Of a stretch of 64,000 nt of DNA, positions 8,613 to 17,661 are shown piece by piece. Under the pieces are notes generated by a model. It was not told the origin of the DNA, did not search any database, and saw nothing but the letters and a program-made list of their open reading frames with translations. The stretch is from Palleronia marisminoris (GTDB lineage: Bacteria; Pseudomonadota; Alphaproteobacteria; Rhodobacterales; Rhodobacteraceae): assembly GCF_900172315.1 (NCBI RefSeq), contig NZ_FWFV01000001.1, forward strand, positions 1-64,000, written 5' to 3'. The position numbers and the translations under genes are program-made. Every line of letters begins with the position of its first letter. The stretch's first letter is position 1.

Positions 8613-9377
8613 ATGACAGAACCCATATTCGACCTGCGCTTCGCGGAAAGCGAGGCCGACATCGAGGCCGCGCAAGCGCTGCGGTATCGCGTCTTCGTTG
8701 CCGAACTGGGCGGCGGCGGAAGCGGCGTGGATCACACGGCGTGCCTCGAACGCGATACCTTCGACCCCGTGTGCCGTCACCTGATCCTGCGCGACCTTGC
8801 CCGACCCGAGGGGGACCGCGTGATAGGCGTCTACCGATTGATGACCGAGTCCGGCGCTGCCAAGGCAGGGCGGTTCTATTCCGAGGCCGAGTACGACCTG
8901 GCCCCGCTGCGTCGCTCGGGGCGGCGGCTGCTGGAACTGGGGCGCTCCTGCCTGCATCCCGACTATCGCGGCGGGGCGGCCATGTATCACATATGGGCCG
9001 GTCTGGCGGATTACGTGACGGCCGAGGGGATCGACGTCCTTTTCGGGGTCGCCTCGTTCCACGGAACAGATCCCGACGCTCTTGCCGCGCCGCTGTCGAT
9101 CCTCGGGCATCGCCATCTGGCACCGCCCGCGCTGCGCGTGACCGCCCGCCCGCCCGAGGCGGTGCCGCTGGTCCGCCTCGCCGAAGGCGAATACGACCGC
9201 GCCGCGGCGATGAAGCAGGTTCCGGCGCTCATCAAGGCGTATCTGCGGCTCGGAGGGTGCGTCGGGCAGGGCGCCTGGATCGACCGGCAGTTCAACACGA
9301 CCGACGTCTGCATGGTCATGGACACGGCACAGTTGAACGACCGCGCCCGCGCGATCTATACCCGGCCCCGCCCGTGA
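8613..9377 (+). CDS. olsB: L-ornithine N-alpha-acyltransferase (OlsB-like)
   Basis: 254 residues from the ATG at 8613; an in-frame ATG at 8574 is possible, and neither has a good ribosome site. The sequence FDLRFAESEADIEAAQALRYRVF and the later CRHLILRD, IGVYRLM and LELGRSCLHPDYRGGAAMYH match the GNAT-like OlsB family. OlsB moves a 3-hydroxyacyl group from ACP to ornithine, giving lyso-ornithine lipid. The next gene is an OlsA-like acyltransferase overlapping by GTGA, the usual olsBA pair for phosphorus-free ornithine lipids. Confidence 0.9.
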   Translation: MTEPIFDLRFAESEADIEAAQALRYRVFVAELGGGGSGVDHTACLERDTFDPVCRHLILRDLARPEGDRVIGVYRLMTESGAAKAGRFYSEAEYDLAPLRRSGRRLLELGRSCLHPDYRGGAAMYHIWAGLADYVTAEGIDVLFGVASFHGTDPDALAAPLSILGHRHLAPPALRVTARPPEAVPLVRLAEGEYDRAAAMKQVPALIKAYLRLGGCVGQGAWIDRQFNTTDVCMVMDTAQLNDRARAIYTRPRP

Positions 9378-10216
9378 CGTGGCACTCGGACGTGCCGCCC
9401 GAGGCACCCCGTATCGGCCCCGGCGGCTACGCCCTTGCGGTGGCGCGCGGCGTGCCGCTGGCGTTGTGGGTCGCCGGGATGCTCGGGCTGCACATGCTGG
9501 TGCGACTGGTCGAACGGCCGCTCGCGGGCGTCAATCGACCCGTTAGCCCCTGGATCACCGTTGTGGTCTGCCGCGGCGCGCTTCGGCTCATGGGGCTGCC
9601 GCTGCGGGTTCGCGGACCACGGATGGAAGGGCAGGGTGCGATGGTGGCGAACCATTCGACCTGGCTCGACATCTTCGTCCTGAACGCGATCGAGCCGCTC
9701 TACTTCGTCTCGAAGGCCGAGGTGGCGGAGTGGCCGGGGATCGGCCTGTTGGCGAAAGTCACCGGCACGGTCTTCATCCGTCGCGACCGGCGTGAGGCGG
9801 CCGCGCAGCAGCGGGTCTTCGAAGAGCGGCTGACAGCGCGACACCGGCTGATGTTCTTCCCCGAGGGGACGTCGACGGACAATCTCCGGGTCGAGCCCTT
9901 CAAGACCACCCTGTTCAACGCGTTCCATTCAGGCGCGCTGGCCGACGACATGGAAGTTCAGCCGATCACCGTCGCCTACCACCCGCCAAAGGGCGCCGAG
10001 CCGCGCTACTACGGCTGGTGGGGCGACATGGAATTCGGGGTGAACCTCGTGAAGATCCTTGCCACGCGGCGACACGGATCCGTCGAGGTGATCCGCCACG
10101 CGCCGATCCGCGTGGCGGACACGCCGGATCGCAAATCCCTCGCCCGGGCGGCCGAGGCTGCCGTGCGCGGGGGCTTCGAGGCGGCGAAACCGGCCCTAGC
10201 GAAGGGCGGCGCGTAG
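9374..10216 (+). CDS. olsA: 1-acyl-glycerol-3-phosphate / lyso-ornithine lipid acyltransferase (OlsA-like)
   Basis: 280 residues from a GTG at 9374 that overlaps the olsB TGA. A hydrophobic N-terminal segment (about 28-45) anchors it in the inner membrane. The PlsC motifs are present: NHSTWLD (His94-x4-Asp99), FIRRDRRE and FFPEGTSTD. It adds the second acyl chain to lyso-ornithine lipid and may also acylate lysophosphatidic acid. Its stop converges with the thiE-like gene in a 21-bp overlap. Confidence 0.9.
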   Translation: MTWHSDVPPEAPRIGPGGYALAVARGVPLALWVAGMLGLHMLVRLVERPLAGVNRPVSPWITVVVCRGALRLMGLPLRVRGPRMEGQGAMVANHSTWLDIFVLNAIEPLYFVSKAEVAEWPGIGLLAKVTGTVFIRRDRREAAAQQRVFEERLTARHRLMFFPEGTSTDNLRVEPFKTTLFNAFHSGALADDMEVQPITVAYHPPKGAEPRYYGWWGDMEFGVNLVKILATRRHGSVEVIRHAPIRVADTPDRKSLARAAEAAVRGGFEAAKPALAKGGA

Positions 10217-10810
10217 AGCAGTCAGACGCTCGACCGGGTCCGGCGCGAGCCAGAGCTCCTCGCCGAAGGCCACGAAGTCGGTGGACGTCTTCAGCCGGGC
10301 CAGCTCGGCCTCGGCCAGACCGCCCTCGGCGACGACCGGCACCTCGATCATCTCGGACCACCACTGGAACAGCTCGTCCTCGGCACGCTCGTCCCCCAGA
10401 TCGGGGCCGCCAACCGGGCCGAACGAGACGTAGTCGGCCCCCATTTCGCCTGCCGTCATCCCGTCATGGCGGGACGCGCCGCAGAAGGCGCCGACGATCG
10501 CTTCCGCGCCCAGATCGGCGCGCGCCTTCTTCACCTGCCGCGACCCGTCCGAGAGGTGCACCCCGTCGAGCCCGGCGCGGTCGGCGAGCTTCCAGTGATC
10601 GGCGATGACCAGCGCCACGTCGCGCTCTTCCGTCACGGCGCGGAAGGCGTCGCAGGCGCGCAGCAGCGTGTCCTCGTCGCGGGTCGCGAGATCCAGGCGC
10701 ACGCAGGCCACCGGGTGCGCGTCGAGCAGCCGGGCAAGCGCCTCGGGAAGCGCGTCGTCCATCTGTGGCGGGGTCACGAGGTAGATCTGGGGCAGGTCGT
10801 CTTCGGCCAT
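10196..10810 (-). CDS. Thiamine phosphate synthase-like protein (ThiE/TenI family)
   Basis: 204 residues with a TIM-barrel ThiE layout: LPQIYLVTPP, VACVRLDLA, VALVIADHWKLADRAGLDGVHL, GAFCGASRHDGMTAGEMGADYVSFGPV and PVVAEGGL. ThiE joins HMP pyrophosphate and thiazole phosphate. The usual HLGQ-D motif reads HLSDGS here, so the active site deviates and the enzyme may be a divergent ThiE or TenI-like protein. No other thiamine gene or TPP riboswitch is nearby. It is divergent from trmJ. Confidence 0.7.
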   Translation of the reverse strand: MAEDDLPQIYLVTPPQMDDALPEALARLLDAHPVACVRLDLATRDEDTLLRACDAFRAVTEERDVALVIADHWKLADRAGLDGVHLSDGSRQVKKARADLGAEAIVGAFCGASRHDGMTAGEMGADYVSFGPVGGPDLGDERAEDELFQWWSEMIEVPVVAEGGLAEAELARLKTSTDFVAFGEELWLAPDPVERLTALRAALR

Positions 10811-10896
10811 GTCGCGCTCCGTCGAGGGTCTGGCGCGCGTCTTAGCGGGCAGAACGGCCTTTGACCATGCCCCGGGGCGGGACTAAAGGAGCGGGC

Positions 10897-11616
10897 ATGA
10901 CGTCTCAGCCCTCTATCATCCTCGTGCGCCCGCAACTGGGCGAGAATATCGGCGCCGCCGCGCGCGCCATGTTGAATTTCGGCCTGACCGACATGCGCCT
11001 CGTCGCACCGCGGGACGGCTGGCCCAACCCCAAGGCCACCGCCATGGCCTCGGGCGCAACGCGGGTGCTGGACGGCGCGCGGGTGGCCGACGACATCGCG
11101 GGCGCGGCGGAAGGTTGCGACTACCTGTTCGCGACGACGGCCAGGCCCCGCGACCTCGAGAAACCCGTCCACGATCCCGAAGGCGCCATGCGCGCGGCGC
11201 GCGAGATGATCGCCCAGGGCCGCCGCGTCGGCATCCTGTTCGGCGGTGAACGCGCCGGCCTCGCCAATGAGGACGTGGCGCGCGCGCAGGCCATCGTGAC
11301 GGTGCCGGTAAACCCTGAGTTCGCCTCGCTGAACCTGGCCCAATGTGTGCTGCTGATGTCCTACGAATGGCGCCGTGGCGCGGTCGAACCGCTGGAGGCC
11401 GAGGCACCCGACGTCGCCCCTGTCGAGGACATCGAGCGGTTCGCACGGCATTGGGAGCAGCGGCTCGAGGACTCCGGCTTCTTCCATCCGCCCGAAAAGG
11501 CCGGGCACATGAAACTGACCTTTCGCAACTTCTGGTCCCGGATGCCTTTGACGCGCAACGATGTGCAGCTCATGCACGGGGCGCTGCGGCAACTCGTCCG
11601 GCGACGGGACGGCTGA
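10897..11616 (+). CDS. trmJ: tRNA (cytidine/uridine-2'-O-)-methyltransferase TrmJ
   Basis: 239 residues from ATG 10897, preceded by AAAGGAGCGG. It is a SPOUT-fold enzyme of the TrmJ type: IILVRPQLGENIGAAARAML, FGLTDMRLVAPRDGWPN, ILFGGERAGLANEDVARA and FASLNLAQCVLLMSYEWRR. The knot motifs that bind S-adenosylmethionine are intact. TrmJ methylates the ribose at position 32 of several tRNAs. The gene is alone, 57 bp before ctaA. Confidence 0.92.
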   Translation: MTSQPSIILVRPQLGENIGAAARAMLNFGLTDMRLVAPRDGWPNPKATAMASGATRVLDGARVADDIAGAAEGCDYLFATTARPRDLEKPVHDPEGAMRAAREMIAQGRRVGILFGGERAGLANEDVARAQAIVTVPVNPEFASLNLAQCVLLMSYEWRRGAVEPLEAEAPDVAPVEDIERFARHWEQRLEDSGFFHPPEKAGHMKLTFRNFWSRMPLTRNDVQLMHGALRQLVRRRDG

Positions 11617-11673
11617 CTTCACTTTGACGGCGGGGCGGCATAGCGTCCGCGCGGCACGACGACAGGAGCTTTC

Positions 11674-12816
11674 ATGGCCCAGAAACGTTCGATCTTCGAG
11701 GATGTCGGCAGCGAAGACTCCACCCGCGCGACGCCAAGGGGCGGCATGATCGACGCCCGCCCCCGCGGTGCGCGAAAGGCGGTGCGGGCGTGGCTCTGGG
11801 TGCTGTTCGCTCTGGTCGTGGCGATGATCTTCGTCGGGGGACTGACGCGTTTGACCGACTCTGGGCTGTCGATCACCGAATGGGCCCCCGTGACGGGCGC
11901 GATTCCCCCCCTGAACGAGGCCGACTGGCAGGCCGAGTTCGAAGCCTACCAGCAGATCCCCGAATTCCAGTTGCAGAACAATCAGATGACGCTAAGCGAG
12001 TTCAAGTCGATCTACTGGTGGGAGTGGGGCCACCGGCAGCTTGGCCGCGTGGTCGGCCTCGTCTGGGCCCTGGGTTTCGTCGGCTTCCTCGTCACGCGGA
12101 AGATTCCGCCGGGCTGGACCGGCCGCCTGATCCTTCTGGGCGCCCTGGGCGGTCTGCAAGGGGCGATCGGCTGGTGGATGGTCGCATCGGGGCTGGGCGG
12201 AGACCGCCTCGACGTCGCCTCCTACCGGCTGGCGACGCATCTGGGGCTGGCCTTCGTGATCCTCGGCCTGATCGCGTGGTATGCGTCGAACCTCTCGCGG
12301 AGCGAGGCCGAGCTGATCCAGGCCCGCCGCGCCCGCGAGCCAGTGCTGACACGCTTTGCCAGCTGGCTGCTGGCGCTGACCTTCCTGCAGATCATCCTCG
12401 GCGCGCTGGTCGCGGGGATCGACGCAGGCCGCAACTACATCGACTGGCCGCTGATGGCAGGCGGCTTCTTCCCGCCCGACGCCTTCGGGATCGAACCCGT
12501 GTGGCGCAACTTCTTCGAGAACGACGCGACGGTGCAGTTCATGCACCGGATGACAGGCTATCTGCTGTTCGTGGTGGGCCTCGTGTTCTTCCTGCGCGCG
12601 CGCAAATCGTCGCTGCGCAAGACCCGCGCGACGTGGCACGCGGTGATCGCGATGCTGGTGCTGCAGATCATCCTCGGGATCGTCACGGTGATGCACTCCT
12701 CGCCGTGGTACCTGGCGATCCTGCACCAGCTTGGCGCCGTGGCGCTGTGGGTCTTCATCATCCGCGCGCGTCACCAGAACGCCTATCCCGCCCAGCAATC
12801 CGTGAGGACCGCATGA
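11674..12816 (+). CDS. ctaA: Heme A synthase (COX15/CtaA)
   Basis: 380 residues with about eight membrane segments. It starts after ACAGGAGCT. VGGLTRLTDSGLSITEWAPVTG is the hallmark loop of type-2 CtaA, and the haem-binding histidines lie in EWGHRQLGR, ATHLGLAF, FMHRMTGYLLF and LHQLGAVALW. It oxidises the C8 methyl group of haem O to haem A for aa3-type oxidases. Its stop overlaps the next start by ATGA. Confidence 0.97.
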   Translation: MAQKRSIFEDVGSEDSTRATPRGGMIDARPRGARKAVRAWLWVLFALVVAMIFVGGLTRLTDSGLSITEWAPVTGAIPPLNEADWQAEFEAYQQIPEFQLQNNQMTLSEFKSIYWWEWGHRQLGRVVGLVWALGFVGFLVTRKIPPGWTGRLILLGALGGLQGAIGWWMVASGLGGDRLDVASYRLATHLGLAFVILGLIAWYASNLSRSEAELIQARRAREPVLTRFASWLLALTFLQIILGALVAGIDAGRNYIDWPLMAGGFFPPDAFGIEPVWRNFFENDATVQFMHRMTGYLLFVVGLVFFLRARKSSLRKTRATWHAVIAMLVLQIILGIVTVMHSSPWYLAILHQLGAVALWVFIIRARHQNAYPAQQSVRTA

Positions 12817-14282
12817 GTGCCTATGACGATCTGATGGCCTTCCAGCGCGAGACCGAGGCCCTGTCGCAGGTTGCGGGACGGCTCGGCTGGGACCAGGAGA
12901 CGGTCATGCCCCGGGGTGCTGCCGAGCAGCGCGGGGAAGAGATGGGGGTGCTCGAAGGCATCCTCCACGCCCGCCGCATCGACCCGCGGATCGGCGACTG
13001 GCTGGCGGCCGCCGAGCCGACCGACCCCGTGGCCGAGGCCAACCTGCGCCACATCCGCCGCAGCTTCGAGCGGACGGCCCGCGTTCCCGCGCGGCTGGCG
13101 AGCGCGCTGGCGCGGACGACCTCGGTCGCGCAAGGCAAGTGGGCTGCGGCGCGGGCGGCGGACGATTTTGCCGCCTTCGCACCCGTGCTGGCCGAGATCG
13201 TCGCGCTCAAACGCGAAGAAGCCGCGGCGCTGGCCAATGGCGGTGCCCCCTACGACGCGCTTCTCGACGATTACGAACCGGGCGCGACGGCCGACACCCT
13301 GTCGGCCATGTTCGGCGCCCTGCGCCCGCGCCTGATCGCGCTGCGCGACGCCTGCCTCGGCGCCGACCGCCAGCCCACGCGGCTTGACGGCACGTTCCCG
13401 CCCGACGCGCAGCTCATGCTGTCAGAGAAGCTCGCCGCTGCCTTCGGCTATGACTTCAACCGCGGGCGGATCGACCGGGCGGTGCATCCGTTCAGCTCGG
13501 GCAGCGGCATGGATGTGCGGATCACCACCCGCACCGATCCCACCGACCCGTTCAACTGCCTCTATTCCACGATCCACGAGGTCGGCCACGCGACCTACGA
13601 GCAGAATATCGATGACGCTTACCTCTTCACGCCGCTGGGGCAGGGCGTGTCCATGGGAGTGCATGAAAGCCAGTCGCGTCTCTACGAGAACCAGCTCGGC
13701 CGCTCGCGCGCCTTCACCGGCTGGCTGCACGGCCAGATGACCGACACCTTCGGCGATCCGGGGATGGACCCGGACGCGTTCTTCGGCACCGTGAACCGGC
13801 TTCACAAGGGCTATATCCGCACAGAGGCGGACGAGGTGCAGTACAACCTCCACGTCCTTCTGCGCTTCGACCTCGAGCGGCAGCTGATCGGCGGCACGCT
13901 CGATCCCGCCGATCTGGACGAGGCGTGGAACGACCGGTTCAAGGCCGATTTCGGCTATCGCCCCAGCCGCGCCTCCGAGGGCTGCCTGCAGGACGTGCAC
14001 TGGTCCGTCGGGCTCTTCGGTTACTTCCCGACCTACAGCTTGGGCAACGTCTATGCCGGCTGCCTTTACGCTGCCCTGCGGCGCGATCTGCCCGACCTCG
14101 ACGCAGCGCTCGCCGCCGGCGATCCGCGTCCGGCGACGGATTGGCTGCGCGACCGGGTGCAGGTGCATGGCGGGCTCTACCGGCCGCGCGACCTGATCGA
14201 ACGCGCGACCGGCGAAGCGCCGAGCGAGGCGCCGCTGCTGGAGTATCTCGAGGCCAAGTTCGGCGCGATCTACGGGCTTTAG
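12813..14282 (+). CDS. M32-family metallocarboxypeptidase (carboxypeptidase Taq)
   Basis: 489 residues from the ATG at 12813. The zinc site is HEVGH within STIHEVGHATYEQN, near residue 255, followed by the family-specific GVHESQSRLYEN and IRTEADEVQYNLHV. The opening YDDLMAFQRETEALSQV and WDQETVMP are also characteristic. These cytosolic enzymes remove C-terminal residues with broad specificity. It is translationally coupled to ctaA, though no functional link is obvious. It converges with the P450 gene, stops overlapping by 4 bp. Confidence 0.95.
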   Translation: MSAYDDLMAFQRETEALSQVAGRLGWDQETVMPRGAAEQRGEEMGVLEGILHARRIDPRIGDWLAAAEPTDPVAEANLRHIRRSFERTARVPARLASALARTTSVAQGKWAAARAADDFAAFAPVLAEIVALKREEAAALANGGAPYDALLDDYEPGATADTLSAMFGALRPRLIALRDACLGADRQPTRLDGTFPPDAQLMLSEKLAAAFGYDFNRGRIDRAVHPFSSGSGMDVRITTRTDPTDPFNCLYSTIHEVGHATYEQNIDDAYLFTPLGQGVSMGVHESQSRLYENQLGRSRAFTGWLHGQMTDTFGDPGMDPDAFFGTVNRLHKGYIRTEADEVQYNLHVLLRFDLERQLIGGTLDPADLDEAWNDRFKADFGYRPSRASEGCLQDVHWSVGLFGYFPTYSLGNVYAGCLYAALRRDLPDLDAALAAGDPRPATDWLRDRVQVHGGLYRPRDLIERATGEAPSEAPLLEYLEAKFGAIYGL

Positions 14283-15493
14283 GCCGGGCGCAGGTCGGTC
14301 CAGATCATCCGGCTGGACGGCAGTGCCGGGAGGGTGCCCATCTCGAGATCCAGGTCCTGCCGCGGGCGCTTGTAGTCGATCCGCGTGGTCCAGTCCGTGA
14401 AGGCGCGCATCAGCGCGATGGTGATCCATTCGCCGGGGCAGCGGTGGCCGCTCGCATGATCGCCGCCGCCTTGGGGGATCAGATCGTAGGGGCCGACCTC
14501 GCGGTTCTGGAAGCGGCTGGGGCGGAACATGAAGGGGTCATCCCAGACGCGCGCGTCCCGGTTGGTCCCGTAGATGTCGAGAACCACGCGGGTGCCGGCC
14601 GCGACGGGATCGCCCTCGATCTCGATGTCGCGGACCGTGCGGGCGGCGAGCATCGGGAAGAACGGTGCGGTGCGCCGCACCTCCTGAACCAGGGTGTCGG
14701 GCGCGTCCTCGGCCGCGGCGCGGGCGCGCTCATGCGTGGCCAGCGCGTGGGCGGTGAAGGTCAGGAACGCCGAGACGGCGACGACAGGCCGGATCACGTT
14801 CAGCAGCTCGACCGCCCCGACCTCGCGGCTCAGGGGCACGCCATCGACGGTGCGGTAATTCGCTATCTCGTCCAGCGCCGAGCCGCGGGTCGGGCGGAGA
14901 TTTCCGGTGCGCGCGCTCGCAATCAGATCACCGGCCCAGGCGTTGGCCTTCCGCCGCGCGGTAACGCCCCTCATGAAGGACATGTGGATGGGTGCCGCAT
15001 GCTCGAACAGGTCCGAGAGCATCCCGGCATGGGTTTCGGGGTGACTGCCCGGCACGCCCGCCCATTTGCAGGCGACGCGGGTCAGGATGCGGGCCATCTC
15101 GTCCTGGACGACGATTCGACCGGGGCGGGAGTCGGCCAGCCGAGCGAGCTCGTCACGGAAGGCATCGGCCAGTTGGTCCGGCACATCCCGCGTCATCAGC
15201 CGCAGATGCAGCGCCTTCCGGCGGTGATGTTCGTCGCCGTCGAGGCTCTGCACGCCGCCACGGCCGAACAGCGTCTGCTTGACGAACCACGGCGCCGCGC
15301 CCTGACGCATCAGTTCGTCGCTGTAGAAGAGTCGTGCTTTCTCGTGTCCGGTCAGGAACACCGTGTCGCCCAGCATAAGCTTGCCACGAAAAGCGTCGGC
15401 TCCAAGGCGGTCGGCAATGCGCGAGACGGCGCGGTAGGGATCGCGTGCGATGAAGCGGGTCAGATCGCCCTGGGGCGCATGGAATAGGGGCAT
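14279..15493 (-). CDS. CYP152-like cytochrome P450 (fatty-acid peroxygenase)
   Basis: 404 residues. The haem-ligand loop is GGGDHASGHRCPGEW with Cys352. The I-helix reads NVIRPVVAVSAF, with an Arg-Pro pair (Arg235-Pro236) where ordinary P450s have the acid-alcohol pair. That Arg-Pro and the RRTAPFFP segment at 273-280 are signatures of CYP152, such as P450-BS-beta and P450-SP-alpha. These use hydrogen peroxide to hydroxylate or decarboxylate fatty acids, the Arg binding the substrate carboxylate. No redox partner lies nearby, as expected for a peroxygenase. It is a single gene. Confidence 0.9.
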   Translation of the reverse strand: MPLFHAPQGDLTRFIARDPYRAVSRIADRLGADAFRGKLMLGDTVFLTGHEKARLFYSDELMRQGAAPWFVKQTLFGRGGVQSLDGDEHHRRKALHLRLMTRDVPDQLADAFRDELARLADSRPGRIVVQDEMARILTRVACKWAGVPGSHPETHAGMLSDLFEHAAPIHMSFMRGVTARRKANAWAGDLIASARTGNLRPTRGSALDEIANYRTVDGVPLSREVGAVELLNVIRPVVAVSAFLTFTAHALATHERARAAAEDAPDTLVQEVRRTAPFFPMLAARTVRDIEIEGDPVAAGTRVVLDIYGTNRDARVWDDPFMFRPSRFQNREVGPYDLIPQGGGDHASGHRCPGEWITIALMRAFTDWTTRIDYKRPRQDLDLEMGTLPALPSSRMIWTDLRPA

Positions 15494-15550
15494 GGGATCC
15501 TCTTGTCAGTCTGCCTCCGACATAATGCGGCGCGCGGCGACGTCCGCTCG

Positions 15551-16321
15551 TCAGCCAGCGAAAGCGGACCGAAATCCGCGGGAGGTCATCACGTGTTTGA
15601 GGGCGGGCGCGCGGTCTGTCATCAGCCCGTCCACCCCCAGGTCCAGCAGCGCGTGCATGTGATCGGGCTCGTCCACCGTCCACACATGCACCGCCGCCCC
15701 GCGCTCATGCGCCGCGCCGAGGAACCGCGGAGTGACGACGGGGATGCCGCGCCAGGTCATCGGAACCTGCAGGCAGGGCGCTGCATGCCCTCCGACCGGA
15801 AGGCTCCAACCGCTCGCCCAGATGCGGGCGACTCCGGCCATGGCCGGCGACCAGCAGAGCCGATCCCCGAACCTGTCCCGCAGCAGCCGGGTGCGCTTGG
15901 CGTCGAACGAGGCCGCACAGACCCGGTCGAGCGCGCCTGCGATGGCGTCGCCCATCGGCTGCACGACGTCGTCGGTCTTGGCGTCGATGTTCAGCCTCAG
16001 CTCCGGGTGATCGGACAGGACCGCGTCGAGCCGCGCGATCCGTCCGCCGCCGATCAGCCGCCGGTCGCGCAGCTCGGCCCAGTCGTGGTCGGCGATCCGC
16101 CCCGGCTCGCCCAACAGGCGGTCGGTCCCGGTGTCATGGAACAGTACGGCGACACCATCGCGCGTCGCCTGCACGTCCGTCTCGACATACCGGAACCCGA
16201 GCGAGACGGCGGCGTCGATCGCCTCGGCCGAGTTCTCGGCGACCCCGTCGGCATGGCCGCGATGCGCGAAGGCGATGGGGTCGGGCGCGTGCAGAAAAGG
16301 GTGGCGCGCCCCGGCGGTCAC
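15551..16321 (-). CDS. Cytoplasmic glycerophosphodiester phosphodiesterase
   Basis: 256 residues from a GTG at 16321 that overlaps the stop of the upstream CorC-like gene (GTGA), which decides the start. IAFAHRGHADGVAENSAEAI and VETDVQATRDGVAVLFHD are the GDPD-family metal and catalytic motifs (His-Arg, Glu-x-Asp, His-Asp). There is no signal peptide. It hydrolyses glycerophosphodiesters to glycerol-3-phosphate and an alcohol. A second, secreted GDPD lies at 50673-51911. Confidence 0.9.
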   Translation of the reverse strand: MTAGARHPFLHAPDPIAFAHRGHADGVAENSAEAIDAAVSLGFRYVETDVQATRDGVAVLFHDTGTDRLLGEPGRIADHDWAELRDRRLIGGGRIARLDAVLSDHPELRLNIDAKTDDVVQPMGDAIAGALDRVCAASFDAKRTRLLRDRFGDRLCWSPAMAGVARIWASGWSLPVGGHAAPCLQVPMTWRGIPVVTPRFLGAAHERGAAVHVWTVDEPDHMHALLDLGVDGLMTDRAPALKHVMTSRGFRSAFAG

Positions 16322-17622
16322 AGGGGCCGGATGCGCAGCCGCGTGATGCGATTGTCGACGCGCTGCATGACTTCGAACCGGAAGCCGTGGAAGCTGAAGA
16401 CCTGCCCCTGGGTGGGGATCGTCTGCGCCTCGTGGATCACCAGGCCGGCGATCGTGATCGCCTCTTCGTCGGGAAGTTGCCAATCGGCGGCGCGGTTCAG
16501 GTCGCGGATGGTCATGCCGCCATCCACGATCCAGTCGCCCGAGTCGGTGCGGCGATAGGGTGCCTCTTCGTCGAGGTCGAACTCGTCGGTGATCTCGCCC
16601 ACGATCTCTTCGAGGATGTCCTCGAGCGTGATCAGGCCCTGCAGCACGCCGTACTCGTCCACCACCAGTGCGAAATGCGTGTGACGGCGCAGGAATTCGC
16701 GCATCTGGTCGTCGAGGGTCGTGACCTCGGGGACGAAATACGGGGGCATCGCCACGTCGGCGATGTCGAAATCGGCAAGCTCTTCACCCGCCGCGGCTGC
16801 GGTGCGGCGGGCGTAGATCGCGCGGAGCAGGTCCTTGGCGTGGATCACGCCTATGATGTTCTCGTGGCTGTCGCGATAGACGGGCAGGCGGGTATGCGGG
16901 CTGTCGAGGCATTCGCCCAGCAACTGGGCCGGCGGGTCATCCGCGTTCAGCATCTGGATCTTCGAGCGGTGGAGCATGATCTCTTCCACCGTCCGCTCGG
17001 CCAGGTCCAGCGCGCCGAGGATTCGGTCGCGGTCCTCCTTCTCGACCACGCCCTCGGAGTGACCGAGGTTCAGCGCGCCCTCGATCTCTTCGCGGATGGC
17101 GAGGATCTGGCTGTCCGGATCGGCCTGCACCCCGAAGAGACGCAGGATCACGCGGACGAGGGCACGGACCGAGCTCACGACCGGCGCGAACAGCCGAACG
17201 ACGATCGCGATCGGCGCCGATACGCCCGCAGCCGCGGTTTCGGCGTTGGTGATGGCGTAGGTCTTGGGCAGGACTTCGGCGAAGATCAGCACCAGCAGCG
17301 TCATGATGAGCGTGGCGAAGGCGACGCCCGACTCGCCGAGCATGCGGGTGAACAGCGCCGTGGCGAGCGACGTGGCCAGGATGTTGACCAGGTTGTTGCC
17401 CAGCAGGACCGAGCCGATGAGCCGCTCGTTATCCTCGGTGATGTGCAGCGCCCGCTCCGCGCCTTTGTTGCCCTTGTCGGCGAGGTTGCGCAGCTTGCCG
17501 CGCGATGCCGCCGTCAGGGCCGTTTCCGAGCCCGAGAAGAAGGCCGAGCACAGCAGGAGAAACAGGATGGCGCCGACCGAGATCCAGAAGGCGCCGTCGA
17601 AGATGCTAGATGAGGGTTCCAT
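16318..17622 (-). CDS. CNNM/CorC-family hemolysin-like transporter protein
   Basis: 434 residues. An N-terminal DUF21 (CNNM) membrane domain spans about 10-190 with three or four hydrophobic segments (VGAILFLLLCSAFFSGSETA opens it). A CBS pair follows (ILGALDLAERTVEEIMLHR at its front), then a CorC_HlyC domain (DWIVDGGMTIRDLNRAADW). The family is tied to Mg2+/Co2+ efflux and ion homeostasis rather than true haemolysis. It lies 39 bp behind xerD and overlaps the GDPD gene, so the minus-strand run 20187 to 15551 may be one transcript. Confidence 0.92.
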   Translation of the reverse strand: MEPSSSIFDGAFWISVGAILFLLLCSAFFSGSETALTAASRGKLRNLADKGNKGAERALHITEDNERLIGSVLLGNNLVNILATSLATALFTRMLGESGVAFATLIMTLLVLIFAEVLPKTYAITNAETAAAGVSAPIAIVVRLFAPVVSSVRALVRVILRLFGVQADPDSQILAIREEIEGALNLGHSEGVVEKEDRDRILGALDLAERTVEEIMLHRSKIQMLNADDPPAQLLGECLDSPHTRLPVYRDSHENIIGVIHAKDLLRAIYARRTAAAAGEELADFDIADVAMPPYFVPEVTTLDDQMREFLRRHTHFALVVDEYGVLQGLITLEDILEEIVGEITDEFDLDEEAPYRRTDSGDWIVDGGMTIRDLNRAADWQLPDEEAITIAGLVIHEAQTIPTQGQVFSFHGFRFEVMQRVDNRITRLRIRPL

Positions 17623-17661
17623 GTGTGTTCGTTATGGGGCGCGGGGGGGTGACTGACAAGA

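Noticed and set aside
10196-10860. TPP riboswitch expected near a thiamine gene
   Set aside because: No CTGAGA or ACCTGA-type core is present around the thiE-like gene.
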